From the NCBI GenBank assembly GCA_946894095.1, contig OX335653.1:12715001-12779000 (forward strand): a stretch of DNA of 64,000 bases, written 5' to 3'. This DNA comes from Incurvaria masculella. Lineage: Eukaryota > Arthropoda > Insecta > Lepidoptera > Incurvariidae. The notes below the pieces were generated by a model that saw only the letters and a list, made by a program, of their open reading frames with translations, was not told the DNA's origin and searched no databases. Both the position numbers and the translations under genes were made by a program. Below, piece after piece: positions 55,280 through 64,000 of the stretch (positions within the stretch are counted from its first letter, which is position 1; each line of letters begins with the position of its first letter).

Positions 55280-56125
55280 CAAATAAATAATGTTATGTTA
55301 GTTACTTTATTACGGGATCGATAAATACTTCGAAACAGTTACGTAGCACCCGTAATCTAAAAGCATTTTTGAAAATATCTATCTATGTAAAGAAAGCGAA
55401 ATAGCTATACTCTGTAATCTCTGCTTTACTCAGGGTCAATGTATTGGGGGATTATGAGTCGAAAGAACTTCTGATTTAAACAAATGTACAGGTTAACTAA
55501 ACCAAAGTGGTTTAAATCATAATGCAATTCGGTAGCACCTAATAACAAATGTACTTAAGTACAATGTAAGTACTTGCACAATGTACGAAGTTAACAAAGT
55601 TCAAGAATATTTGTTAGTAATTAATCTTTGAGTATTATCATCATCCTCGGAAGAAGGTCGTATCGCAAGGTTGCATGAACCGACGACTTATGAATTAATA
55701 TTGTTCGTTGTTGTTCGCAAAGTGGAGAGTTATTAAGCAAGTACCCACCGAGATTTGAGACTGTCAAGGCGGATGTCCATGATACCTCGATATCGGCTCA
55801 TTTGTTGCTCTTGATTTTGTTGATGGAATTAAAATTAGGTTCATCTGCGAGACACCCGTAGTCAGAGATAACAATAGAAAAGATATGTGTAGAATATGGT
55901 ATACTAACCCCGACACTGTTCTTAAGCTTGTATATTCTCATTCTGTCGATTAGCTGGAGTTTACCATAATGTATTATTTACAGAATGATCAACCCAAATT
56001 CTAAAAGCTTACTTTAAATGTAATGGCCGAACAGTATAAAGTAAACTACTTCTGTTAGATAATTACTTAAATAAATTCAAAAAATAAAGAAAATCCTTTA
56101 CAGACAACGTGACTTTGTTTACTGC
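55280..56125. other. Non-genic spacer
   Basis: Nothing recognised. Confidence 0.45.
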
Positions 56126-56519
56126 GATTTAGGCCCGATTTTTCAATCATCGGATAGTACTTATCGGACTGATAGTACATGTTTACCTGTGTCAAAAGAC
56201 GGATGGTCATTAATGGAGAATTATATCTTCTGTAATAATTATCTGCCTGTAATCTCTACTTATATAAAAAGGAACGATTGTCCACATGCGAGGGGTAATC
56301 TCCGTAACCACAAAATAGATCAAGATGCCGTTTGTACCGATTTACAGATTCGATCGCGGGGCTTGCTTTAGGATACATACCATCACGCTAAATATCCTAA
56401 AGGCTGAGCAATATCAATGAAAATACTCTCAAACAAAATTAATACCATCCCGTGGCGCAAGACGGCGCTACGTGCGGATCAATTTTGCCCGCACTCTAAA
56501 TATAGAAAGGATTAACAAA

Positions 56520-56640
56520 TTTCGCGATAAAAGTAAGAAGCCAGTTGGCGTATCGCGTATAACCGACTGTTTCAAATATGTTTTGTTCGAGGGAGGGTTC
56601 AGGTTCGAATCCTGAAAACTAAATTTATTTTTCTGTTTTT
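56520..56640 (+). repeat. tRNA-like SINE head
   Basis: A perfect T-arm, TCAGG-TTCGAAT-CCTGA (56602-56618), is preceded by a box-A-like 'GTTGGCGTATCGCGT'. The 5' end does not pair with the 3' end as an acceptor stem, so this is a tRNA-derived head rather than a working tRNA. Confidence 0.5.
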
Positions 56641-56780
56641 TTTTTTATCTCGCATATAATTTTTATGTTTTTTTTTACGTAATAGTTTAATGGCAAAACC
56701 ATTTCCTAAGGAACAATTTTAAGTCATGGTAGTAAGGGCGAGAAATTTTGTTCCCGTGTCGGTCATTTGATGCAAAGTAC

Positions 56781-57105
56781 GGCTGAGTTAATCAATTTTC
56801 AAACAAGTCACTTTTAGCGAACCGCATGGAGTTCCTTCAATACTGTCCATACAAAGTGACGTGTTTAATCATACGCTGACGTTGATTGTGATGCCATCTG
56901 TCGGCACAGTTAACATTGATTAGATTTCCATCACTAAACAGAACCACTTTTGAATTTAGTTGTTAAGAAGAGAGGGTGAGTTAAACAATGTTCAAACACG
57001 TCACTTTTTGTGAACCGCATAGAGTTCCTTCCATATTGTCCATATAAAGTGACGTGTTTAAGTTGCCGATGATTTTGATTGTTTGCTCTTTCGTGCACTC
57101 GACCC
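56781..57105 (+). repeat. Hairpin element, 'AAACACGTCACTTT' arms, copies 2 and 3
   Basis: Two direct copies at 56781-56905 and 56970-57105. Each has GTCACTTT and AAAGTGACGTGTTT arms and a conserved 'CCGCATRGAGTTCCTTC' loop. Confidence 0.75.
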
Positions 57106-57234
57106 TATGAGTTATAATTCCAAATTACTTAATTACTTTTTCGATATTGTTTAGCGAAGTGGCTAGTTCCGAAAATTTATACTGCGCCCTATGTATTATA
57201 AATGGGAATGTTAGAATGTTTCTTATTTAAATAA

Positions 57235-57404
57235 GTCATATCGGCTCCACTCGTTATGATTTAAAAGTACCAGATAAATTGCATCGTTATTGACCAGCCT
57301 TTTCGGGCTGATCGAAAGGGCTACTTTTTATTTAGGAAATAATTCAGCCCAACCTCAGTCAAAACGACTTGGACCCGAGCGGAGCCGGTTACCGCAGCTA
57401 GTTT
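57235..57404 (+). repeat. Repeat end, 'CATATCGGCTCCAC' family
   Basis: Aligns with 24085-24273; ends 'GAGCCGGTTACCGCAGCTAG'. Confidence 0.75.
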
Positions 57405-57519
57405 TACTAATAATAATATGGACTAACTATAACAGATGGATGAGGAGAGGCGTAAATAAATACGTCAAATAGTTATCTGACTGTTTATCAGACCATTGAA
57501 AAATCAGCCCTTAGAATAA

Positions 57520-58515
57520 CAAGCTGTCACTAGATTCATGGTATACTGCGTAAAGGTCGGATATGTATACAGTTTCTGTATTCAAAGAGGGTGTATGGAG
57601 AGATGTATGTATGTATGTTAAAGAAGGGAAAAAGATGATCGTACTGAATGGCGATCTATCATCTCTTCCTATCCGGAAACGGCGCAAGGTACGTAACTCC
57701 TCAGTACATTTGGGTTATAAGTCTGCCTTTCCGAGTATTTCCTGCGTAGATTAATGTTATTAAGATTACTGAGAGAGTCTCCAAAACCAGGTCATACGAG
57801 TCGTGCGTGGGGCCCTTCCATATTGTGACCATTTTAAATCATGTCGTCTAAGGTGCATTGATTTTTTGAGCACCCGGTCAACATTTTAAGGTAAATTCAG
57901 AGGCATCATTATTCTCTCAATGGGACGAGTATGGTCAAACCTTTACGAGCATTTGAATTTTATTACCATTTTAATCATTGACCACAAATAGAGTCACGGG
58001 GACATCACTTTGTCGCCAGGCAGCCGCTCGCTATCTTCATGCGCCTGTGTGTCACACCCAATAATGCGCCCCAAAAATGCTCAATTGTGTGGTAAAACCG
58101 TGCAAGAATTACATTAAAAACGCAAAGAAAGACGGAAGATCGGAATACCGCAACAGGCGACAGCATTGTATGGGCATATCCTTTATTGAATGTTCAAAGT
58201 GGTCGTAAAGCCAACAATTGTCCACGCGTTTTGTGTTCGTCTCTGCAAATAATTGGGAAGACAAACTTATACCCGCATGTATAGTGGGCTTATTTACTAA
58301 GGGGCATGTGTCGACTTATCATATGATTTTGTTGTGTTGATTAACATCGGCAAATATATGTTACGCTGCATTAGTAGTGACACTCGAAGCGTCAACGAGC
58401 CTTCGTAATATTATCTAATTGACTCGCATGTTAGGTTACAAGCCACTGATCTCAATTTATTGAAGTGTGTTAACACATATCCAAATTGAAATCAACAGTA
58501 CGACACCAGTATAAT
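57520..58515. other. Unassigned sequence
   Basis: No gene was recognised. A GC-richer part at 57780-58100 has no supported frame. Confidence 0.4.
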
Positions 58516-58519
58516 CCAT

Positions 58520-58795
58520 ACTAATATTATAAATGCGAAAGTAAGTCTGTCCGTCAGTTGCGTTTTCACGCCTGAACGGCTGAAAACATTTTGACGAATT
58601 TCGGTATAGAGTCTGGACCTGGGGAAAGCACATAGGCTACCTTTTGTGGCGAAAATTATACTCAAAGGTCATGCAAAGGGGGATGAAATTGTGTAAGGGG
58701 AACTCATATAACATAAAATGTTAGGTTCAACCCGATATCAGTCCGAAACGACATTGACCTTATTGAGCCTTATTGAGCCTCGCTAGTATGGTACA
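58520..58795 (+). repeat. Lepidopteran 'ACTAATATTATAAATGCG' repeat
   Basis: Starts 'TACTAATATTATAAATGCGA', contains 'CTGAACGGCTGAAAACATTT' and 'GGATGAAATTGTGTAAGGGG', and ends near 'CTCGCTAGTATGGTAC'. It is nearly full length. A 12-bp block 'CTTATTGAGCCT' is duplicated at 58761-58784. Confidence 0.85.
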
Positions 58796-59034
58796 TACAT
58801 GGAAACAAAAAGAAAAAAAATCAAGTCATCCCTCGCGTTATTAATACGAATAGGTTAAATATATAGAACAGTGAAATACTCAAAGCGTTATGGTGTATTG
58901 ATTCGAGGCATGGAACGTCAAATTTAATTCAAATTTTTAAAATCACTTTCTATGTCGCACGTGTTTTTTTTATGCAAACATCTGTATTTTTCTGTACATT
59001 GCAAGAGTACTACGACACCATATGACACGGGCCG

Positions 59035-59320
59035 CTTATTACTCATCGGGAGGTCAGAGGCGCGGGGAATTACTTCGCATGCCAGAAGTCATGGGCTCGA
59101 TCCTCACCCCGAGGATGTACGACTTTCTTTCACTGTGTGAGTTTCACGACTTCAAGCTGTTCCATGTATAGGTCCCCTTTCATGCTAGGTGGTAGGGTTA
59201 AACCCACCATCGAAGCATTGGTACCATCGCATTAGCTGTAAAAATCGTCGAAACGGTAATTCAAAATTATCCGTGTTTTACATCCAGTTTAAAGTAGCCT
59301 TGCTCTTAATCGGTGATGTG
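59035..59320 (+). repeat. SINE copy, family A, tRNA-like head
   Basis: Box B 'GGGCTCGATCC' (59092) and body blocks 'ATGCTAGGTGGTAGGGTTAA' and 'GTACCATCGCATTAGC'. Confidence 0.75.
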
Positions 59321-59451
59321 GCTAGCGATCCTTTTTTACATGGCTTTATGCAGGATTTTTTAAATATTGTCTCTGAAATATCACTTTCTGTATAGCGGTT
59401 TTGAGGACAAACGACAAAGATACAACTGTTTAAAAGCATGGGCTATCTTCT

Positions 59452-60172
59452 CCGGTCTCGGTAGCTCAGTGTGCGATGCCTTGCAAATCGATAAGCTGGG
59501 GCAGCACCTCTGAGCGCGGTTAGGTTCTGGATGGGTGATCATTTATGTATGTATGTATTATATATATATTTATATGCAATATTTTATATGTAGGTTTATT
59601 GTTATAATATTTTTAAGTAAGTTTATTACATAATTAATGTATGTATGTATGTACCAAATGATTACTTAGTTTTAGGTTAATACTCAAACTAACAAACCAA
59701 ACCTACCGCCACTACCTACGAATATATACCTATTGAACTTCTCAAACACTCATAGGTCGGCTGGAAGAAATCTCTTCGAGGGATAAGCCCGCCTTTGCGC
59801 CCCACTTATGTTGTCATTGCACTATACTTTATTTTGTAAATTGTTTTTTTTTGTGGCGTAATAAGGAATTTTTAATCAATCAATCGATCATTTTCACCCG
59901 TTAAGGCTGGCCGTGGTTCGAATTCCACTTAAAACAGTAGATACTTGCTGCTTACTTACTAGGTGGTAGGTTTAATCCCGCCCGGGTTGGTACCATCGCA
60001 TTGAATGAACGATGGCCGAAGCGACAATGAAAATTGTCCGTGTTTTCCATCCAGTTTAATGTAGCCGAGCAATATAAGGAAGGTCCTGGCATGGCACCTA
60101 GTTCCCATATGGTGTGTTAGGCTAATACGGTCAGTTCGGAATTAGCCATCTTTGTCCAGTGACATAAAAAAG
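59452..60172 (+). repeat. SINE with 5S-like head, split by a LINE end
   Basis: Head 'CTCGGTAGCTCAGTGTGCGA', 'GAGCGCGGTTAGGTTCTGGA', 'TGGGTGATC'. After the insertion it continues 'TTTTCACCCGTTAAGGCTGG' and the family A body to 'TTGTCCAGTGACATAAAAAA'. Confidence 0.85.
59545..59885 (+). mobile_element. LINE 3' end (CR1/L2-like) with 8-bp target duplication
   Basis: GATCATTT occurs on both sides (59537-59544 and 59886-59893). The insert ends in a TAATCAATCAATC tail after 'TCTTCGAGGGATAAGCCCGC' and 'GTGGCGTAATAAGG', the 3' UTR style of lepidopteran CR1-type LINEs. Confidence 0.85.
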
Positions 60173-60179
60173 GAATACG

Positions 60180-61190
60180 ACTGCTGGAAAAGCCTTTGTT
60201 CTTGACCTTTACTGCGGCTGGTATGTTTACGGTGAATTCTAAGAACTTGTACTGATTCACTATTATAAAACATCTTGATATTTTACTAGGAAAGGAAACC
60301 AACGAATCGAAACGTTGGATTTGGGATAATGATGTGTTATGACAATATTCGGAACGTTTCTCTTTAGAAAATGTTATCGATATGTTATTGTCATGCCCGA
60401 GCCTAGGAGGACGTCCCTCGAAAATATTGATGTAATAGTTCGTTAAGGTCATGTAGAATCCGTAATCGTAGAGCGTGTATGAAAATATGTATTTCAGTAT
60501 TGGAAGTGCAAGAAGTATCCCATTATTGTACCGTATAGCGCTTTGTCATCCCGGCCTACCTTCCAGAAATTGCATGAGAATTTGTTGAAAAGATTTCGGT
60601 GACGAATTTTTTTTTACTAATTCTAAACAAATTTGTTTTTCGTTTTCAGCATGTCATGATTATTATTTACAAAATGGCGGATAATATGCAAACGATAGTA
60701 CTTTAAAGGCAGGGTATTATCTTTAAGTACCATCCACCCGCACCTGGATTAAGACGGCCCTAAGAAAGGTGTGACATGAAAGTGTTGGTATACCTGTCCT
60801 AAGCCCGGCTTTACACCGTGATGCCTGTGCGAACGGGTACCCGGTTCTCACTGCCACTTGGCGGGAATACATTGCGTCATGGCAATATTGTGACCAACGG
60901 GCAGAAAGTCGCTTTTCTATTTCAAGCCAAGGCTCCGTCCGGAGTTATGTCCATCTGCGTAGTCGCCTAAATGTTAAAACATGTGACCAACAAATACTGA
61001 TTATGTTTATCATTGTTATTAAAGTGCTTTCAAATCGGGTTGGTTCAAAGAATTTCGAATAAGATAGTGATTAAGTTGGTGTGTTACCCGCTGACAGTAT
61101 CATGTTCGTTTCTAGTTCCATAGGTGTCTTAAGCAATACAGTTGCTAAGTAAGAAGGAAAAAGCGGTGTGAAAATCCATTACTTCAGTGG
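60180..61190. other. Unassigned sequence
   Basis: A GC-richer block at 60720-60970 and a 111-codon minus frame (60117-60452) show no domain; part of that frame lies in the SINE. Confidence 0.4.
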
Positions 61191-61198
61191 TGTTTCGT

Positions 61199-61252
61199 CC
61201 TCCCACAGGAGCACGCGTGCTCCCACAGGAGCACGCGTGCTCCTGTGGGAGG
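61199..61252. repeat. 32-bp perfect palindrome plus 20-bp direct duplicate
   Basis: 61220-61251 is a perfect palindrome with no loop, centred on ACGCGT. Its left 20 bp (TCCCACAGGAGCACGCGTGC) is exactly duplicated at 61201-61220, so a longer alternative stem with 61231-61252 is also possible. Confidence 0.95.
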
Positions 61253-61259
61253 CGTAGTA

Positions 61260-61790
61260 AAACGTTTTTCACGGGGGACCAGAACTTTATGGGAATATTC
61301 AAATTATTTTAAACAACCTACTCGGATGAGCACCATATTATTTCTCCGTCATGTCACAATTTTCAAATATCATTTAATTTTCTTTATTTGTGCATGGCCC
61401 GCTTGACAGTGTTAGGATCTCTAGCAATCAAAAGCGTAAATATCCCTTATGCCCAGAAACTAAATACATGATCGAAGGTTTAAAATGATTATAAGGATGC
61501 CCCGAAAAAAAAAAAACTTACAACTGGGTAAGTACTGTTTGGTGTGAGTCATACTGAAGTTGATTTGGTCTGTTCTGCGTCTACCGCATTTTTCTGTATG
61601 TAAATCAACAGTCCGCTAATTACCAATGAACACTTCACAACGGTATCTATGAATATTTATCACTATACTTAAATAACATTCACTATGTAATAGATATCGA
61701 TTAAAACAATTAAAATACATAATTGAAAATAAACATTGGAACATTGGTATGTGTTTGATGGAGTCCACAACCATTGGAATTCTATGTTAG
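61260..61790. other. Non-genic spacer
   Basis: Nothing recognised. Confidence 0.4.
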
Positions 61791-61794
61791 CTGC

Positions 61795-62080
61795 ATAACC
61801 CAATCGCTCCAACCCCTTTCACTGTTCAGTATTCACTGACGGCACACCCATAACCGATCCATCCTCCAGATCCTTTATCTGTATGACCTGTCAACTGTGG
61901 AATGCATTCCCATTGAGGTATTGCCCCCATAAAGCCTGGGGTCCTTTAAACATGATGTGAAGAAGCACCTGGTCTACCGGCATGGTTGTCTCATCCCCGT
62001 TGAAATTTTGAAAGCCCATGTGTGTCGACGGGCACCTCTTAGGTGAGGGTCTGGCGTACGCCAAATATGTCGAAAAATAC
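61795..62080 (+). mobile_element. LINE 3' fragment, Jockey/CR1-like
   Basis: 'GATGTGAAGAAGCACCTGG', 'AAAGCCCATGTGTGTCGACG' and 'GTCTGGCGTACGCCA' parallel 34740-34860. Confidence 0.75.
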
Positions 62081-62289
62081 GTAAAATAAATTGGCCATAT
62101 GGGCCACATGGACAGTAGCTGTTTTTCTTTTAACGATGTGGGTAATTGAATCGAATTCTCTTGTATCACCTCACATACTGGGTGTGCATCATGGCGTTTA
62201 CTTTCCTGCTTTGTTGGAGATCTTCAAGCATAACCGTACCATAGTCCTTGAGATTCCGATCATCACTGTGTGTTTTACCGTTTTAGTGG

Positions 62290-62635
62290 ATGTTTAGCAA
62301 GTGGAGCAGTATTGACTTACGCATTTCACCACTTCCTATCTCGTTACGAATCCGAGCGGTTCCATGGTTCGGAACCCATGTAAAACTGTAGGTCCCTTTC
62401 CTCTACTAGGAAGTAGGTTTAAACCTGACCGGTTTCGTGTCACTCCACTGGATGAAACTATGGTTGAAGCTTTAATGAAGAATCGTGTTTTCCATCCAGT
62501 TCAATGTAGCCGTGCTAATAAAGGGAATGTCCTAGCATGGCACCTAGTTCCTTCGGGATTGTGGTATATTGGGCCAATATTCTAATGTCATTGTGTGGTA
62601 TAAGCCGTCCATGTCAGGTTCCATAAAAAAGGTAC
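62290..62635 (+). repeat. SINE copy, family A, near full length
   Basis: 'GTTCGGAACCCATGTAAAAC', 'TGTAGGTCCC', 'GTGTTTTCCATCCAGTTCAA', 'GGCACCTAGTTCCTTCGGGA' and end 'CATGTCAGGTTCCATAAAAA'. Confidence 0.85.
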
Positions 62636-62639
62636 AGAA

Positions 62640-63385
62640 AGTACATACAGCCTCCGAAGAAACTTGAGAGTAAGCTCAACAAATTGACAGACTAAATTGT
62701 AAAATAGAGACAGTAACTTGATTATGAACAAAGAAACAAATAATTGATTAGGGAATCGTTTGAAGTGAAGTGATGAGCTTACAATCCCTTTGTCTATAAG
62801 GCAATAAAACACCGAGAAAAAGTCGTCTACTATATTTTGATGAAATGTCTGTTCCATCAGTACAGTTTTAGTAGATCTATAAAATTAAGTTAAGTTAAGA
62901 AAAAAATTGAGAGTACTTCAGCCATAAAAACACTTGTCTAGTAATTTTAAATCATATAGTATCTTAAAATTATCAGTAAATTGTCCAGATTTTTTTAACT
63001 AAAAACTTTTTGGTCACTGGTGCTAGACTCTTGGGTGGTCCCGTTTTTACCAGATTTTCGAGTTTTGGTGCCACGGTTTTGGTTTCATTTAACCATATTT
63101 TTTCCTAAGTGAACTCTGTATCAATGGAAATTCCAAATAATTGATAATCTATTGATTTATTTATATATGTTTATTGCACTCAATATTCGGGAAAAGGTAC
63201 AACTTAATGCCAGCGGCATTCTCTATCAGTCTACCTTTGCGTATCGTGAGCAGTAGTGCGAGTAGCAGTTATAGAGACAAATGAATTTACTACAACAAAT
63301 ATTATACATGATATACCAACATACAGCTTACTTACTTACAAACAGCTTAGTTTCAAATGACAGACATGTATTAAACCATATCCTT
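62640..63385. other. Non-genic AT-rich spacer
   Basis: An 89-codon minus frame (62588-62857) lies partly in the SINE. Nothing else was recognised. Confidence 0.45.
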
Positions 63386-63389
63386 TTTT

Positions 63390-63662
63390 AGGGTTCCGTA
63401 CCCAAAGTGTGCCGTCCCTTCGTGCGGCCGTCCGTCCTTCCGTCCATCCGTTGGTCCGTCCGTCACAGGACTGTATCTCATCAATCGTAATAGGTAGGCA
63501 GTGGAAATTTTCACAGAGTATGTATTTATTTTGCTGCTATAACATAAATAGATACAATTCAATTCAAAAATAATAAAAAATAATTCCTGATTTTTTGCTT
63601 TTAAATCTTGTACGATGGTATGGAACCCTTCGTGTGTGAGTCCGATTCGCCTTACCCGATTT
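63390..63662 (-). repeat. Lepidopteran 'AAACCGGCCAAGTGCGA' element, minus copy
   Basis: 'TAGGGTTCCGTACCC' at the left, (GTCC)n at 63427-63463 and 'CGTGTGTGAGTCCGATTCGC' at the right. Confidence 0.85.
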
Positions 63663-63767
63663 CTTATTACAAAGATCAAATGTTCAAAATCACTTGCCTG
63701 GTTCGTTGGATATGGAACGGATATCTCGGATTTTCAAATGAAAACACCTTTATATAAAAACATAATA

Positions 63768-63773
63768 TTTATT
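63768..63773 (-). terminator. Polyadenylation signal AATAAA
   Basis: About 25 nt past the stop codon of the edge gene, which would give an unusually short 3' UTR. Confidence 0.5.
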
Positions 63774-63795
63774 AGATTAGTACATACTAAGCCAA

Positions 63796-64000
63796 TCAAT
63801 GATGAACCGCGATCAGGGGGACAGTCTTGACGATGGGCACGCTGTGCACGACCGGCACGGCGTGCACGGCGTGCACGACGGGGGCCGCGTGGACGGCGTG
63901 GACGACGGGGGCCGCGTGGACGGCGTGCACGACGGGCGAGCCGTGGTTGACGGTCTGGCTGCTCTTGGTGATGGTGGTCTTGGAGGCGACCACGGGCACG
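63796..64000 (-). CDS. Partial secreted VHAVHAAPV-repeat protein, continues past the window
   Basis: The last exon of a paralogue of the 52874 gene, read from beyond position 64000 to TGA at 63796-63798. It encodes PVVASKTTITKSSQTVNHGS, then VVHAVHAAPVVHAVHAAP repeats, then VVHSVPIVKTVPLIAVHH. The first 113 bp seen here (63888-64000) are identical to 53035-53147, while the C-terminal part differs: it lacks the SHSSSVVHHGSH tail. The signal peptide and first exon should lie to the right of the window. Confidence 0.85.
   Translation of the reverse strand, partial: VPVVASKTTITKSSQTVNHGSPVVHAVHAAPVVHAVHAAPVVHAVHAVPVVHSVPIVKTVPLIAVHH

Larger units (their letters stand above)
56131..57511 (+). mobile_element. 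MITE 'AGGSCTGATTTTTCAAT', split by about 1.1 kb of nested insertions
   Basis: 56131-56270 and 57415-57511 together reproduce the intact element at 26260-26491, in opposite orientation. The interruption carries a tRNA-like sequence, two hairpin elements and a 'CATATCGGCTCCAC' repeat end. Confidence 0.8.

Noticed and set aside
56602..56618. Functional tRNA gene
   Set aside because: The T-arm is perfect, but no acceptor stem or proper anticodon arm could be formed; a tRNA-derived SINE head fits better.

Overview
The window looks like one piece of a moth or butterfly (Lepidoptera) nuclear genome. It is AT-rich and dominated by short interspersed repeats. Several are families I recognise as lepidopteran: the 'AAAACCGGCCAAGTGCGAG' element with its GACGGACGG stretch, the 'AACCGACTTCAAA' inverted-repeat element, and the 'ACTAATATTATAAATGCG' element. 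Family assignments are from memory and direct reading; no search was run. Most short open frames here lie inside repeats and are not genes.

Genes. On the minus strand there is a loose cluster of small intron-containing genes for secreted proteins rich in Val/His/Ala/Pro, of cuticular or other extracellular-matrix type: a C-terminal exon (20847-20963), a 16-residue-repeat protein (22879-27749), a 90-residue protein (41820-42699), a 77-residue protein (48264-49363), a 127-residue protein (52874-54198) and a partial copy running off the right end (63796-64000). The complete ones share one plan: a TATA box, a tiny coding first exon (12 nt in three genes, 36 nt in one), a phase-0 intron, and a second exon with the rest of the signal peptide and the whole mature protein. 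On the plus strand there is a two-exon gene for a GPI-anchored, cysteine-rich Ly6-like protein (51050-52237). It ends tail-to-tail against the 52874-54198 gene. One further plus-strand exon (12924-13023) encodes transmembrane helix 3 and the DR of the DRY motif of a neuropeptide GPCR, most like the SIFamide receptor. I found no neighbouring exon of that receptor in the window. If the receptor gene is intact, its introns span most of the window and host the other genes.

Layout. 1-13 kb: repeats, two CpG-rich blocks (about 6.2-6.5 and 8.2-8.55 kb) and, at 8358-8386, four nuclear-receptor half-sites including a perfect IR-1 ecdysone-response-type palindrome. 13-20 kb: the GPCR exon, a 230-bp tandem duplication, SINEs, a fold-back element and a LINE 3' end. 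20-28 kb: the repeat-protein gene, whose 4-kb intron holds two inverted copies of a TTAA-flanked MITE. 28-41 kb: gene-poor, with a mitochondrial insertion (ND4/ND4L/trnT), an element rich in TTATACG motifs and a 65-bp minisatellite. 41-55 kb: four of the genes. 55-64 kb: nested MITEs, SINEs and LINE ends, then the last gene copy.

The genes do not form a pathway I can demonstrate. The strongest biological signals are the co-oriented matrix-protein cluster (developmental, perhaps ecdysteroid-linked, expression is an inference), the isolated GPCR exon, and a SINE family whose copies carry either 5S-rRNA-like or tRNA-like heads.
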